Part shown: positions 17,535 through 25,920 of the stretch, piece after piece
How positions within the stretch are numbered: position 1 is the first letter of the stretch
How the letters are laid out: every line of letters starts with the position of its first letter
NCBI GenBank assembly: GCA_044426045.1
Contig: JAWXUX010000007.1
Location: 50,865 to 114,864, forward strand
DNA from: JAWXUU01 sp044426045
Lineage (GTDB): Bacteria; Bacillota; Clostridia; Christensenellales; CAMQZB01
DNA: 64,000 bases
Reading direction: 5' to 3'
Position numbers and translations under genes: made by a program
Notes under the pieces: generated by a model
Database searches by the model: none
Seen by the model: only the letters and a program-made list of their open reading frames with translations
Told to the model about the DNA's origin: nothing

Positions 17535-18386
17535 CTACCCCTCTAATCCGAAGGCTCTTCCGCGGCCTTCATTAAGCTGATAGCCATCAACAAATACACC
17601 TTGCTTATCCATAATACGGACTTTCGAAATATATCCTAGGTCATTTAGTAATTTACAAAAAATGCTTTTTATATTATTGCTTTCGCTTTTAAATATCAAA
17701 TCATTTCTAACCTCATCCCATATTCCATACAATTCTTCAAAGGTTGTAATATATTCTTCATTTCCACATTTAAAAATATAGTTTTCGCCATCTTTTTCAA
17801 CAGTCCAATCATTTTCAAAAATATATGAAATCATTCTACATTGCTCTTCAACATCGTCAAGAACACCTCTAAATGACATATTTTTTGCATCTTTTTTGAG
17901 CCAATCCATAGTTCCTTTTGGATTTTTGTGTTCAGGTTCGATATTCTCGCCAGGTCCTATATAGATATAAACATCTATAGGCAACGGCTTCAAATATTTT
18001 TCCATTATCGGACGCACATCATTCCAAGACAATTCCCCATTCCCGCATCCCAATCTAGGAAACGCTATTGAAGTTATACTTTTTTCCGCATACGTACTAA
18101 CGAATTTTCTTAGACCATCTTCTATATATTCAAGTTTTGACGGATTCCTCCAATGCTCTTTAGTTGGAAATAGCAACACCCAATGATCAGGGAAATAGAA
18201 CAACATAAGTTTTCCTGTTTTTAAAGCATGCTTTTCGCAAACTTTTTTATAGTCATCAAACATTCTAGGATATCTATTTTTGAATGTCAATGCAAGACCC
18301 TTTCCCATAACTCCAACTGTATTGACCGTATTAACAATAACTTGCGCCGGACTATCAAATATATTACCTTCTACATATTCTAACAT
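17535..18386 (-). CDS. darG: DarG-like macrodomain antitoxin
   Basis: A 283-residue protein. Residues 1-150 form a macrodomain: EGNIFDSPAQVIVNTVN, then GVMGKGLALTFKNRYP (ADP-ribose-binding Gly-rich loop) and FPRLGCGNGELSW. DarG removes the ADP-ribose that DarT puts on thymidines in ssDNA. The C-terminal half (~155-283) corresponds to the DarT-binding region of DarG and is more diverged. It sits between a small XRE protein gene (8-bp gap) and darT (4-bp gap). Antitoxin-before-toxin order keeps the antitoxin in excess. The stop codon is TAG. Confidence 0.9.
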   Translation of the reverse strand: MLEYVEGNIFDSPAQVIVNTVNTVGVMGKGLALTFKNRYPRMFDDYKKVCEKHALKTGKLMLFYFPDHWVLLFPTKEHWRNPSKLEYIEDGLRKFVSTYAEKSITSIAFPRLGCGNGELSWNDVRPIMEKYLKPLPIDVYIYIGPGENIEPEHKNPKGTMDWLKKDAKNMSFRGVLDDVEEQCRMISYIFENDWTVEKDGENYIFKCGNEEYITTFEELYGIWDEVRNDLIFKSESNNIKSIFCKLLNDLGYISKVRIMDKQGVFVDGYQLNEGRGRAFGLEG

Positions 18387-18394
18387 TTAACACC

Positions 18395-18613
18395 TCATTT
18401 CAACTTAATCTTTTCACCATTAGGCAACACAAAATCGCATTCAATTTTGCAACCTGTCACCATAGCAATTGTATCTAAATTATCCAAACTGAATGAACCC
18501 CGTTTAATTTTTTGCGAAAATGCTTGCGGAGTTACATTCATTCTTTTTGCAATCTCCGCAGCAGTCAAGTCCGTTTTAGCACATAAAGTTTTTATCTGTT
18601 CATCTATTCTCAT
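18395..18613 (-). CDS. Small XRE-family regulator of the DarTG operon
   Basis: 72 residues from ATG 18613, chosen for GAGGT five bases upstream; an in-frame GTG at 18625 overlaps that site. It is nearly all HTH: DLTAAEIAKRMNVTPQAFSQKIKRG, then a short beta hairpin (CDFVLPNGEKIKLK). First gene of the three-gene operon, it is well placed to repress its own promoter, whose spacer holds the AAAC-N6-GTTT inverted repeat. Confidence 0.85.
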   Translation of the reverse strand: MRIDEQIKTLCAKTDLTAAEIAKRMNVTPQAFSQKIKRGSFSLDNLDTIAMVTGCKIECDFVLPNGEKIKLK

Positions 18614-18629
18614 ACTATACCTCACATTT

Positions 18630-18658
18630 ATTATAAACTATTTCGTTTAAAATGTCAA
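18630..18658 (-). promoter_or_regulatory. Consensus promoter of the xre-darG-darT operon
   Basis: On the minus strand, TTGACA (18658-18653), a 17-bp spacer and TATAAT (18635-18630), a perfect consensus 17 bp before the first start codon. The spacer contains AAACGAAATAGTTT, a short inverted repeat that could be the XRE operator. Confidence 0.8.
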
Positions 18659-18706
18659 TATATACGTTGATTTTATATTACTTAATATATTGTATATTTT
18701 TATACT

Positions 18707-19357
18707 TTACACCATTTTTATAAACTCGCTCGCAATATCCACATCGTCAATTCTTATTGTTATTTCTTCATCGGTGGCAAAGCCCATGAAATTTATATTG
18801 CCGTACCATGTGATTTTACAATCTATCACTGCGAAGTTTTGATGTACTTTTTCTTTTTGAATCACTTTAATTCCAAAGTTTTGAAGGTGCTCTATATTTC
18901 GCGATACGGCGTCTTTCATTTCTGGTTTGAAAGATTCTGTTTGTGTTGTTATTATTGTCACGACAGTGCCGTTTAGCATTGCTATGGCAAATTCTTTTGC
19001 TATATTTGTTATTCTATCTTTTTTCAAAGATGAGGCGAACACTACAATTTCACAATTTGCTTTTCTTATATCTTCATAGAATGCTTTTGAGTAATTTTCT
19101 GTGTTATAAATAATATTTGGATTGTTTTCTACCCCTTCGCACCCTAATATTTTATAGCCTATTTCCGCATAACTTTTAACCCTTTTGTGATACATTCTTT
19201 CAAGCACTGGCACGTGGATATCGGCGTAGTCGTATATCACTACATCCTTTTTGTTATCTAGCAAGCGATGAAGTCTGCCAGCATATTGAGCAACTTTGCC
19301 CTTCCATGCTATTGGCATTGCAAGAAAAAGGGTATCTAATCTCGGGAAATCAAATCC
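18707..19357 (-). pseudogene. Primase-helicase, C-terminal segment: helicase motif VI and PLD-like domain
   Basis: The in-frame continuation of the gene at 19358-21640 after TAA 19358-19360; the first internal ATG is 19318. The sequence GFDFPRLDTLFLAMPIAWKG ... QYAGRLHRL supplies helicase motifs V and VI, which the first segment lacks. The last ~110 residues are a phospholipase-D-like fold with the motif VHQNFAVID ... GNINFMG. In active PLD nucleases the motif is HxKx4D; here Lys is replaced by Asn (HQN). Both the stop codon and the lost Lys point to a decayed effector, although either could be a consensus error. It ends 94 bp before the promoter of the DarTG operon. Confidence 0.75.
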
Positions 19358-21640
19358 TTAACCCACGTATTTACCCGTTGCGATTATAACTAGGCTGTCG
19401 CAATCTTTATATTCTGCGAGTTTTTCACTTGCCAATCGCTTTTCTTTAGCAGACATTGTGCCAACCAATTTGACTATGTTCTCGCACTTATCTTTCAAAA
19501 GCTCGCTCAATAGTTCCACATGACCTACTCGCTCGGTCAAAACAAGTGGCGTTCTTCCATTTCCTAGTGCTGAAACAACATCACCAACTATCATTTTATT
19601 TCTCTCGCTATTTTTTGCAATGTCATTATATATTTGAGAGATTTGCTTTTCGTCTTTTATTGCCGTCACTTTCAATTTTGTAAATCTAGGGGAAATATAA
19701 TGCTCAAATGGACGATTGCCCGCCTCCGTTTTGGCATCAACTCGGTATCTTATATCCCCACACTGCAAGAAAATTATTGGATGGTGCCCGTCTTGTCTTG
19801 TTGGAGTTGCAGTTAGCCCATAAACATACCTCGCACTTGCACACTTCAAAATCTTTTCAAAATTCACCGCCGACACATGATGGCATTCGTCAACTATTAT
19901 TTGCCCATAGTTTCGCACAAGTTCCTTGACCTCGCCACCCTCAAATAGCGATTGCATAATAGCCACATCAACTTTGCCATTCAATGTGTTTTTGCCACCG
20001 CCAAGAATGCCAACTGGGCTTAACTGTTTTTTGCGTCCACGCTTTTTAGGCTGATCTTCGACATCAATTTCTGGTTGTTGCAAAATCAAAAATTCCTCAA
20101 GTGATTTTTGCCACTGAGAAAGCAAGCTTTGAGTGTGAACTAGCACAAGGGTGTTTGTTTTATGTTTTGCTATTATATTAGCAGAAACCACCGTTTTTCC
20201 AAAAGCAGTAGTTGCAGAAAGCACCCCCGTGTCATGCGCAAGCAAAGCGTTCACTGCCAAAGATTGTTTTTCTCGCAATTTGCCTTTAAATTCTGCTTGA
20301 ATTTCCTTTCCAAAGTTCCTTTCGTCTACAATCTTATAACTCACATCTGCATTTTCCAGCATGCGAACAAGCGATTCTTTCCCTCCTCTTGGGATTGAAA
20401 TATAATCACCATCATCTTCTGCAAGCGTTATTATCCGCGGTTTATTATATATCGGCAGTCGCATAGCTTGCGATTTATAGAAATCAGGATTTCTGAATGA
20501 AACCAACCTTTTAATCTGCGTTTGTACTTTTTGCGATAAACCAGCTTTACCTATATAAATCGTTCCAGCCTCCACTATTTCCACTTCACTGCAAGTGAAA
20601 TCTTCTTTTGAGATTACGGTTTTTCTAGCATTTTGCCACGGCTTTTTGTTCTCACTTTCTTCATCTGTTGTGACTAGCTCACCTAAATCAGAATTAACGC
20701 ATAGAACTGCCACTTTTCCCTCTACTTCTACAAGTGTTATCTTCTTAGCTTCAGAAAGATACGCCCATTGGTCTTTTATTGGAGCGAAATCATCATCCAC
20801 AAACACACTGTTACCATTCTTTCTAGCAAGTCCTTGCAACGGCAGTGCAATAAGATTGCCAAAACCACCGTGTGGCATATTGTCTTGGTTTGGGAAAAGT
20901 CTATCGTATGAATCAAATTTGATATCGCTTCGGCTGCTCATTGCAAACGTCAAAAGACCGCTCCCCAACTTTCTTGCCAAATAGCTAGGAACGCACTCTG
21001 CAAAAAATATCCAAACATGTGCGCCGTTTCCCGAGCGAGAACGCTCAATATATACTGGAATTTCATGTTCTTGTGCAACTCCCTTAAAAGCTAAAACATC
21101 TTTTTCGTATTCTGCATCGTCAAAGTCCAATGCTAAAAAATGGCAAGCTTCATCTTTTAGCATTGGATAAATTCCCAACACATCTTTCCCTTGCGAATCC
21201 TTGCCACGTAAATGATTTTCTATGACTTCATCACTTATAGATTTCAATTTCCTATGCGGACAAGTTGCACATTTATATTTCTTTTTGTCACACAAATAAC
21301 TGTTCCATTCATTTAAACAAACGGGCTGATATCCACTCTTTCCTGTTTTGGCACTGTACCACCGCCGAGCAAATACATCATCCCGCCCCTTGAAAAGCGA
21401 GCGAAACAACGTAATTTTGTCTTCCTTTGAACTTTGCATATTAACTTGCAGTATTTTATTTTGAGTGTTTCTATCTTCTGCTAGAACTGGCAGGCTATCT
21501 TCATTTACAGCCAATAAACTTTCTATATCTACATTTAAATCACGCAGTCTATCACGAAAAACACCATTCTCAAACCGCAATCTTTCGTTTTCTAAAAGCA
21601 ATTTGTCGTATAAAGTTTTTAATTCGTCGTAGTTATTCAT
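19358..21640 (-). pseudogene. Primase-helicase of a TOTE-like conflict system (AEP domain + SF2 helicase), interrupted by TAA
   Basis: The start is ATG 21640, 7 bp after the dprA-like stop; an in-frame TTG at 21661 would overlap that gene. A coiled coil (1-40) is followed by a Cys cluster (CDKKKYKCATCPH, ~128-140). Next comes an archaeo-eukaryotic-primase-like domain with LALDFDD and YIERSRSGNGAHVWIFF, as in the primase domain of TOTE systems. An SF2 helicase follows with motif I ATTAFGKT, motif II VDECHH and motif III GLTATP. The frame stops with TAA in ATGKYVG-stop-GFDF, where relatives have Glu. It is the last gene of the recQ-dprA operon and lies on the minus strand like its partners. It probably acts on foreign DNA. 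Confidence 0.8.
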
Positions 21641-21647
21641 TAATTCA

Positions 21648-22610
21648 TTAAGCTTCTTCAATTAAATCAAATATTGAATTTTGCACATTTGCTCTAGTTT
21701 CAGGTGTATTTCTTACATAATTCAAGTCAAAATTCAAATCTATTGGCAGGGCTCCTTGTGCGATAAGTTGTTTATTTCCTTTATACTCGCTATTATCCCA
21801 GCAAAGTGTGTGCCCCCAATTATTTCTCAAATTCTCAGTTGCACCCGCCCATGTACCACCTTTGTTATAGTCAGCTTTCACCACAACAGTTCCCAAAGCC
21901 TGGGCATATATATATTTATTTCTTTGCATTGCCATTCCAACGTTAAATCCCGCACTAGGACTGCTTGCGGAAATCAACACTAGCTTGCCATCACGTATCG
22001 CTTTCGCTGTTTTGCCATTTTTAATTTTCCTAGCCATAGAATCCGACAAAAATTCAATCGCAACACCACCGATATTGATAGCTTCACTTGTTGCAACAGT
22101 ATCCACTCCTTTAGCTCCGCCAGAAGCAATATAAAATTGTGATTCAACTGCTTTTTTAACCATTTCTTCAGTAAATTTCACATCTGCTCCTGAGACATTT
22201 CTTGAGCCGACATATCCAATAGACTCATTGTTTAACAAGTCGATATCTCCACAATAATAAAATAGCGGTGGACAGCTTTGCTTAAGCTTTCTTTTTAAAT
22301 TTTTTGGATACTCATCATCTGCTCTTGTCACTATGTTTATACCCATGCCATTCAGCTTTTCAATCTCAAACGCTAAACTGCCACCTCTATCTAGCAATCG
22401 TTTTATTCTATCTGCTTTACCACTATCAAAGCACAGAATATCATTAAAATCTGCTATACCAAAATCCAGCAAATCTTGTGGCGATTTTTTATGGACAATC
22501 AGTTGACTGGAAATTTCTGCCCACTCTTTTGGGAGCAATGGACTTATTCCTTCACCAACACCAATATGGCTGCACAAACAGAATATTACTTCGCTAATTT
22601 TATTTTTCAT
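21648..22610 (-). CDS. DprA/Smf-like nucleotide-binding protein in a helicase operon
   Basis: A 320-residue Rossmann-like protein of the DprA/SLOG superfamily. GYVGSRN (~131-137), IASGGAKGVDTVATSEA (~162-178) and a late GTVVVKADYNKGGTWAGA segment match the DprA nucleotide-binding fold. The normal SGxAxGID-AH is altered to SGGAKGVD-AT. The first ~90 residues resemble the SAM/HhH-like N-terminus. Canonical DprA loads RecA on transforming ssDNA, but this copy is translationally coupled to a RecQ-PRTase gene (TAATG overlap at 22610) and followed by the primase-helicase, so a conflict-system role is more likely than competence. Confidence 0.85.
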   Translation of the reverse strand: MKNKISEVIFCLCSHIGVGEGISPLLPKEWAEISSQLIVHKKSPQDLLDFGIADFNDILCFDSGKADRIKRLLDRGGSLAFEIEKLNGMGINIVTRADDEYPKNLKRKLKQSCPPLFYYCGDIDLLNNESIGYVGSRNVSGADVKFTEEMVKKAVESQFYIASGGAKGVDTVATSEAINIGGVAIEFLSDSMARKIKNGKTAKAIRDGKLVLISASSPSAGFNVGMAMQRNKYIYAQALGTVVVKADYNKGGTWAGATENLRNNWGHTLCWDNSEYKGNKQLIAQGALPIDLNFDLNYVRNTPETRANVQNSIFDLIEEA

Positions 22611-24667
22611 TATAACTCCTTACTACTGCTATCTGCAAGTGCAAAAGGGAAAACACATTGTACACCTTTTTCCATTAATTTATATCCACACACGGTCAAA
22701 GTCCATTTTGAATCTATAACATCATCAACCAATATGATTTTTTCAGGAAAATTTTCTACATTTTTCACTGAAAATGATTTTTGGGCGTTATAGCACTGAA
22801 ATGAACTATTCTCCATTTCTTTTTGCACTTTTGCCTCACTTTTATCAATCAATGATACAAATTCTAATTTTAACGATTGAGCTAATCTCTTTGCAAAATC
22901 TTCAACTATGTCACTTCTCAATGAAGGAACGCACGTGATGTGGGTGTATCCCGCACCTCTTAACTTTTCGGATAGCACTTTTGCACTCTTTCCCACCAAT
23001 TCATCACTAAATCTTTTTTCTATATATTTACCCTTCTTAACCAATTCCCCATAACCTGGGTCTCCATATTTACTCAAACAAATTCCAATTTCATTTAAAG
23101 GTTTTATTTTGCTAGCCTTCGGAGTTATAGATGTTGTTGCCCACATCTTTCTCGGCTCTATAGGAATGGTTAAGCTATTCAAATATTCGAGTGCTCCACT
23201 TCTCTCTTCATTTGACAGTTCGGTATTAAAGATATCATGTCCCAAACAGTTTGCACATTTGCCACAATTTTTTCCATTGTCATCATCTAAGCAATTAACA
23301 ACAAATTTACTATAGCATGAATTGATTTCTACAAGATCTTTAATTTGCTCTTTTTCTCTTCTTCTTATGGCTTTTATCTCTTCATAATGTTTTTCATTAT
23401 ATTCATACTTATTCGTCGTTATATAATAATAGTTTTTTTCTTTATAGATAGCACGTTCATTTTCTAGAAAATTTAAAGTCTTTTCAATATTGCTTTTGCG
23501 TTTATTGACATAACTTGATATTTGCCCTAGTCTTATTCCATCATGCCCCCCAATCACACCATAAACTTGTTCACATTCGTCCCTTGATGGAAATGCGGTT
23601 TCTATAAAATATTCAGTTATATTGTCATCCTCTTCTCCCGAAAGCAAAATTGCATAAGCCTTATCTATATTTCTTCCCGCTCTGCCAATTTGTTGATAGT
23701 ATGTAACGATATTTGCAGGTTTTTGAAAATGAATAACGAAACCTATATCACCCTTATCATACCCCATACCAAGCTTGATTGTGGCAACGATAACCTTGAT
23801 TTTATTTTTTGAAAACTTCTCAAGAGCAATCCTGTTTTGCTCTTCATTTTCACTTCTTGAATAATAAGGCGCTGAACTTATTCCATTTTTATTCAAAAAG
23901 GAAGATAAATAATCACAATCTCTTTGCGTTAAACAATATATAATTCCCGTGCCTGGCAACTTGTTAATATTTTTCAAAATCCAAGCATATCTATCCGCCC
24001 TATCTTTCATCTTAACGACTTGAATAGCTAGTGATTCTCTTGTGAGTGGTCCTCTTGAAACAAATACATCTTCTCCAAGCTGAACTTTCAAATCTTCAAC
24101 AACACGATCGTTTGCAGTTGCCGTAGTTGCAAGTATTGGTATATTTGATAGGGTGGACTTTATAACTTTATATAAATTACTATATTTCAATCTGAAATCG
24201 TGCCCCCAATCAGATATGCAGTGTGCTTCATCAATCACAAACAACCCAATTCTTATGCTGTGAATTGCTTCTTGCACTTCTTGCAAAAACAAAGTCTCTG
24301 GCGTTATAAGCAACAAATCAATTTCATCATCTTTTAAACTTTGGATTATTTCACTCCGCCTTTCTGCAGTAGTCGAATTCAGCTGTTCGCACCTGAGCCC
24401 CAATTTATTAGCTGCTTGTATTTGATTTTCCATAAGAACTAACAATGGACTTATGACAAATGTTGTGCCTTTACCTTGTTTTCTCAATAGTTTAGTGCAA
24501 ACGAAATATACTAAACTCTTACCCCAACCTGTCTTTTGAACAACTAGCGTCCTCTTTTTTGTCATCGTTTCTTCAATCGCTTCATATTGACCATCGCGAA
24601 AATCGCTATTGCTACCATATAAAGTATGCAAAATTTCATAACTTTCATTTTTTAGCTCAGTGTTCAT
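22610..24667 (-). CDS. RecQ-type helicase fused to a phosphoribosyltransferase domain
   Basis: A 685-residue protein. A RecQ helicase occupies ~15-480: motif I QKTGWGKS (usual GGGKS is GWGKS), DEAH box VIDEAHCISDWGHDFR, motif VI QQIGRAGR, and a zinc-binding set of four Cys around CGKCANCLG. A C-terminal PRTase fold (~560-685) has the PRPP-loop motif IILVDDVIDSKWT. Lone RecQ proteins end in HRDC; replacement by a PRTase marks the type found with DprA-like proteins in mobile defence operons. Start ATG follows AAGGGA, 3 bp after a short relic reading frame. A role in nucleotide or ssDNA sensing is an inference. Confidence 0.9.
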   Translation of the reverse strand: MNTELKNESYEILHTLYGSNSDFRDGQYEAIEETMTKKRTLVVQKTGWGKSLVYFVCTKLLRKQGKGTTFVISPLLVLMENQIQAANKLGLRCEQLNSTTAERRSEIIQSLKDDEIDLLLITPETLFLQEVQEAIHSIRIGLFVIDEAHCISDWGHDFRLKYSNLYKVIKSTLSNIPILATTATANDRVVEDLKVQLGEDVFVSRGPLTRESLAIQVVKMKDRADRYAWILKNINKLPGTGIIYCLTQRDCDYLSSFLNKNGISSAPYYSRSENEEQNRIALEKFSKNKIKVIVATIKLGMGYDKGDIGFVIHFQKPANIVTYYQQIGRAGRNIDKAYAILLSGEEDDNITEYFIETAFPSRDECEQVYGVIGGHDGIRLGQISSYVNKRKSNIEKTLNFLENERAIYKEKNYYYITTNKYEYNEKHYEEIKAIRRREKEQIKDLVEINSCYSKFVVNCLDDDNGKNCGKCANCLGHDIFNTELSNEERSGALEYLNSLTIPIEPRKMWATTSITPKASKIKPLNEIGICLSKYGDPGYGELVKKGKYIEKRFSDELVGKSAKVLSEKLRGAGYTHITCVPSLRSDIVEDFAKRLAQSLKLEFVSLIDKSEAKVQKEMENSSFQCYNAQKSFSVKNVENFPEKIILVDDVIDSKWTLTVCGYKLMEKGVQCVFPFALADSSSKEL

Positions 24668-24670
24668 ATT

Positions 24671-24800
24671 TTATTCCCTTATTTGTTTTATATTTAGCAA
24701 CTGCGTTATTAAAAATCTAATTCTCTCGTTATAATCCTGAAAAAAATCTGCCGACCAGATATCTAGTGATTTCAATGCTTTTGTATTCCAGAATAAAGAA
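24671..24800 (-). pseudogene. Short reading frame, likely C-terminal relic, between rhuM and the recQ-like gene
   Basis: An open minus-strand frame of ~40 codons ends at TAA 24671-24673, 3 bp before the RecQ start. The peptide has coding-like composition (LDIWSADFFQDYNERIRFL, then QLLNIKQIRE) but lacks a ribosome site. It begins inside the end of rhuM, so it looks like the tail of a truncated gene. I recognise no family. Confidence 0.35.
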
Positions 24801-24806
24801 CAACTT

Positions 24807-25802
24807 CTACTTTTTAGACGTTTCTATTTGCTTTTGCGTTTTTTTCAACGCATCAATATATTCTTTTTCGACTGGAGAAAGCAACTCATCTTCTAGTTTC
24901 TTATATTTTTCATATTCTTGATCTGCTTTGATAATCGCCTGTTTATTGCTTATGCTCCCACCACCAATCAACACACCTTGTCCGTATCTTTGTGCAAAAT
25001 CATCAATTTCTACGACCCAATCTTTCATATACATTGGCTCTCTTCTCATTGCCCTTAGTTCTGCCAAATCAAAAAAAGCAGTCACCAAACGATTTAACAC
25101 AGCAAGTTCATCTTCTTTTAAATAGTTCTTGGCTATTCTAGTTTCACTTTTTATTGGTCTATCCCCTTTGAAAGTTGTTAAACCCATAAATGGCAACTCT
25201 GAATTGGCACGCTGATATATAACTTCCGATGCTGTGCTTTTATGTGTTGCATAATGGAGTTTATTTTGCACAACCTTGAAAAACTCTACTGTTTCTTCTG
25301 CCTTTGGACTATAATCAACACTAGTTGCATATAAGTCCAAAACTTGCCTATACAAAACTTTTTCGCTAGAACGAATATCTCTTATCCTTTCAAGCAGTTC
25401 TTTCCAATAACTTCCGCCACCAGCTTGTTTCAGTTTTTCATCATTTATAGTGAATCCTTTTATTAAATATTCTCTTAAAATATTCATCGCCCATTTTCTA
25501 AACTCTGTGCCACGAAGGGACTTCACTCGATATCCTACTGAAATTATAACATCTAAATTGTATAATTTTACCCTATAACTCTTGCCGTCACTTGCAGTTG
25601 TCAAGGATTCCTTGACAACTGCAATCTCATCAAGTTCACCCTCTTTGAATGTATTATTTATATGCAAACTTATATTTTGTTTGCTTGTTTGAAAAAGCTC
25701 TGTCATTTGCATTTGAGAAAGCCAAACTGTTTCGTCCTCCACTTGAACATCTATTTTAGTTGAGCCATCTATTGATGTATAAATTATCATTTCGCTATTC
25801 AT
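24807..25802 (-). CDS. rhuM: RhuM-family protein
   Basis: A 331-residue protein of the RhuM (virulence RhuM) family. The N-terminal ~110 residues are a KilA/BRO-related DNA-binding-like region (VWLSQMQMTELFQTSKQNI). SLRGTEFRKWAMNILREYLIKGF is the family signature (in parts here: RGTEFRKWA, YLIKGF). A C-terminal helical region with FFDLAELRA and a terminal Lys-rich end follow. RhuM genes sit in mobile and pathogenicity islands, often next to restriction or defence genes; the molecular function is not settled. It starts after GGGGAGG. It may head the transcript of the recQ-dprA-primase operon. Confidence 0.9.
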   Translation of the reverse strand: MNSEMIIYTSIDGSTKIDVQVEDETVWLSQMQMTELFQTSKQNISLHINNTFKEGELDEIAVVKESLTTASDGKSYRVKLYNLDVIISVGYRVKSLRGTEFRKWAMNILREYLIKGFTINDEKLKQAGGGSYWKELLERIRDIRSSEKVLYRQVLDLYATSVDYSPKAEETVEFFKVVQNKLHYATHKSTASEVIYQRANSELPFMGLTTFKGDRPIKSETRIAKNYLKEDELAVLNRLVTAFFDLAELRAMRREPMYMKDWVVEIDDFAQRYGQGVLIGGGSISNKQAIIKADQEYEKYKKLEDELLSPVEKEYIDALKKTQKQIETSKK

Positions 25803-25852
25803 GCCACCCTCCCCACATAAGTTACTTTTGTGAATTATTCATATTACATTAA

Positions 25853-25881
25853 ATTTTATCACGATATATTAAATTTGTCAA
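25853..25881 (-). promoter_or_regulatory. Promoter upstream of rhuM
   Basis: On the minus strand, TTGACA (25881-25876), a 17-bp spacer and TAAAAT (25858-25853), 50 bp before the rhuM ATG. No other strong promoter was seen between rhuM and the recQ-like gene, so the whole 18.7-25.8 kb set could be one transcript. Confidence 0.7.
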
Positions 25882-25920
25882 TGTTTGCGGGCAATTAACC
25901 GCTAGTTCATTGCATTAAAG

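Noticed and set aside
21648..22610. Canonical competence DprA.
   Set aside because: The SGLAxGID-AH motif is altered and the gene is embedded and coupled in a helicase operon, unlike the housekeeping dprA next to topA.
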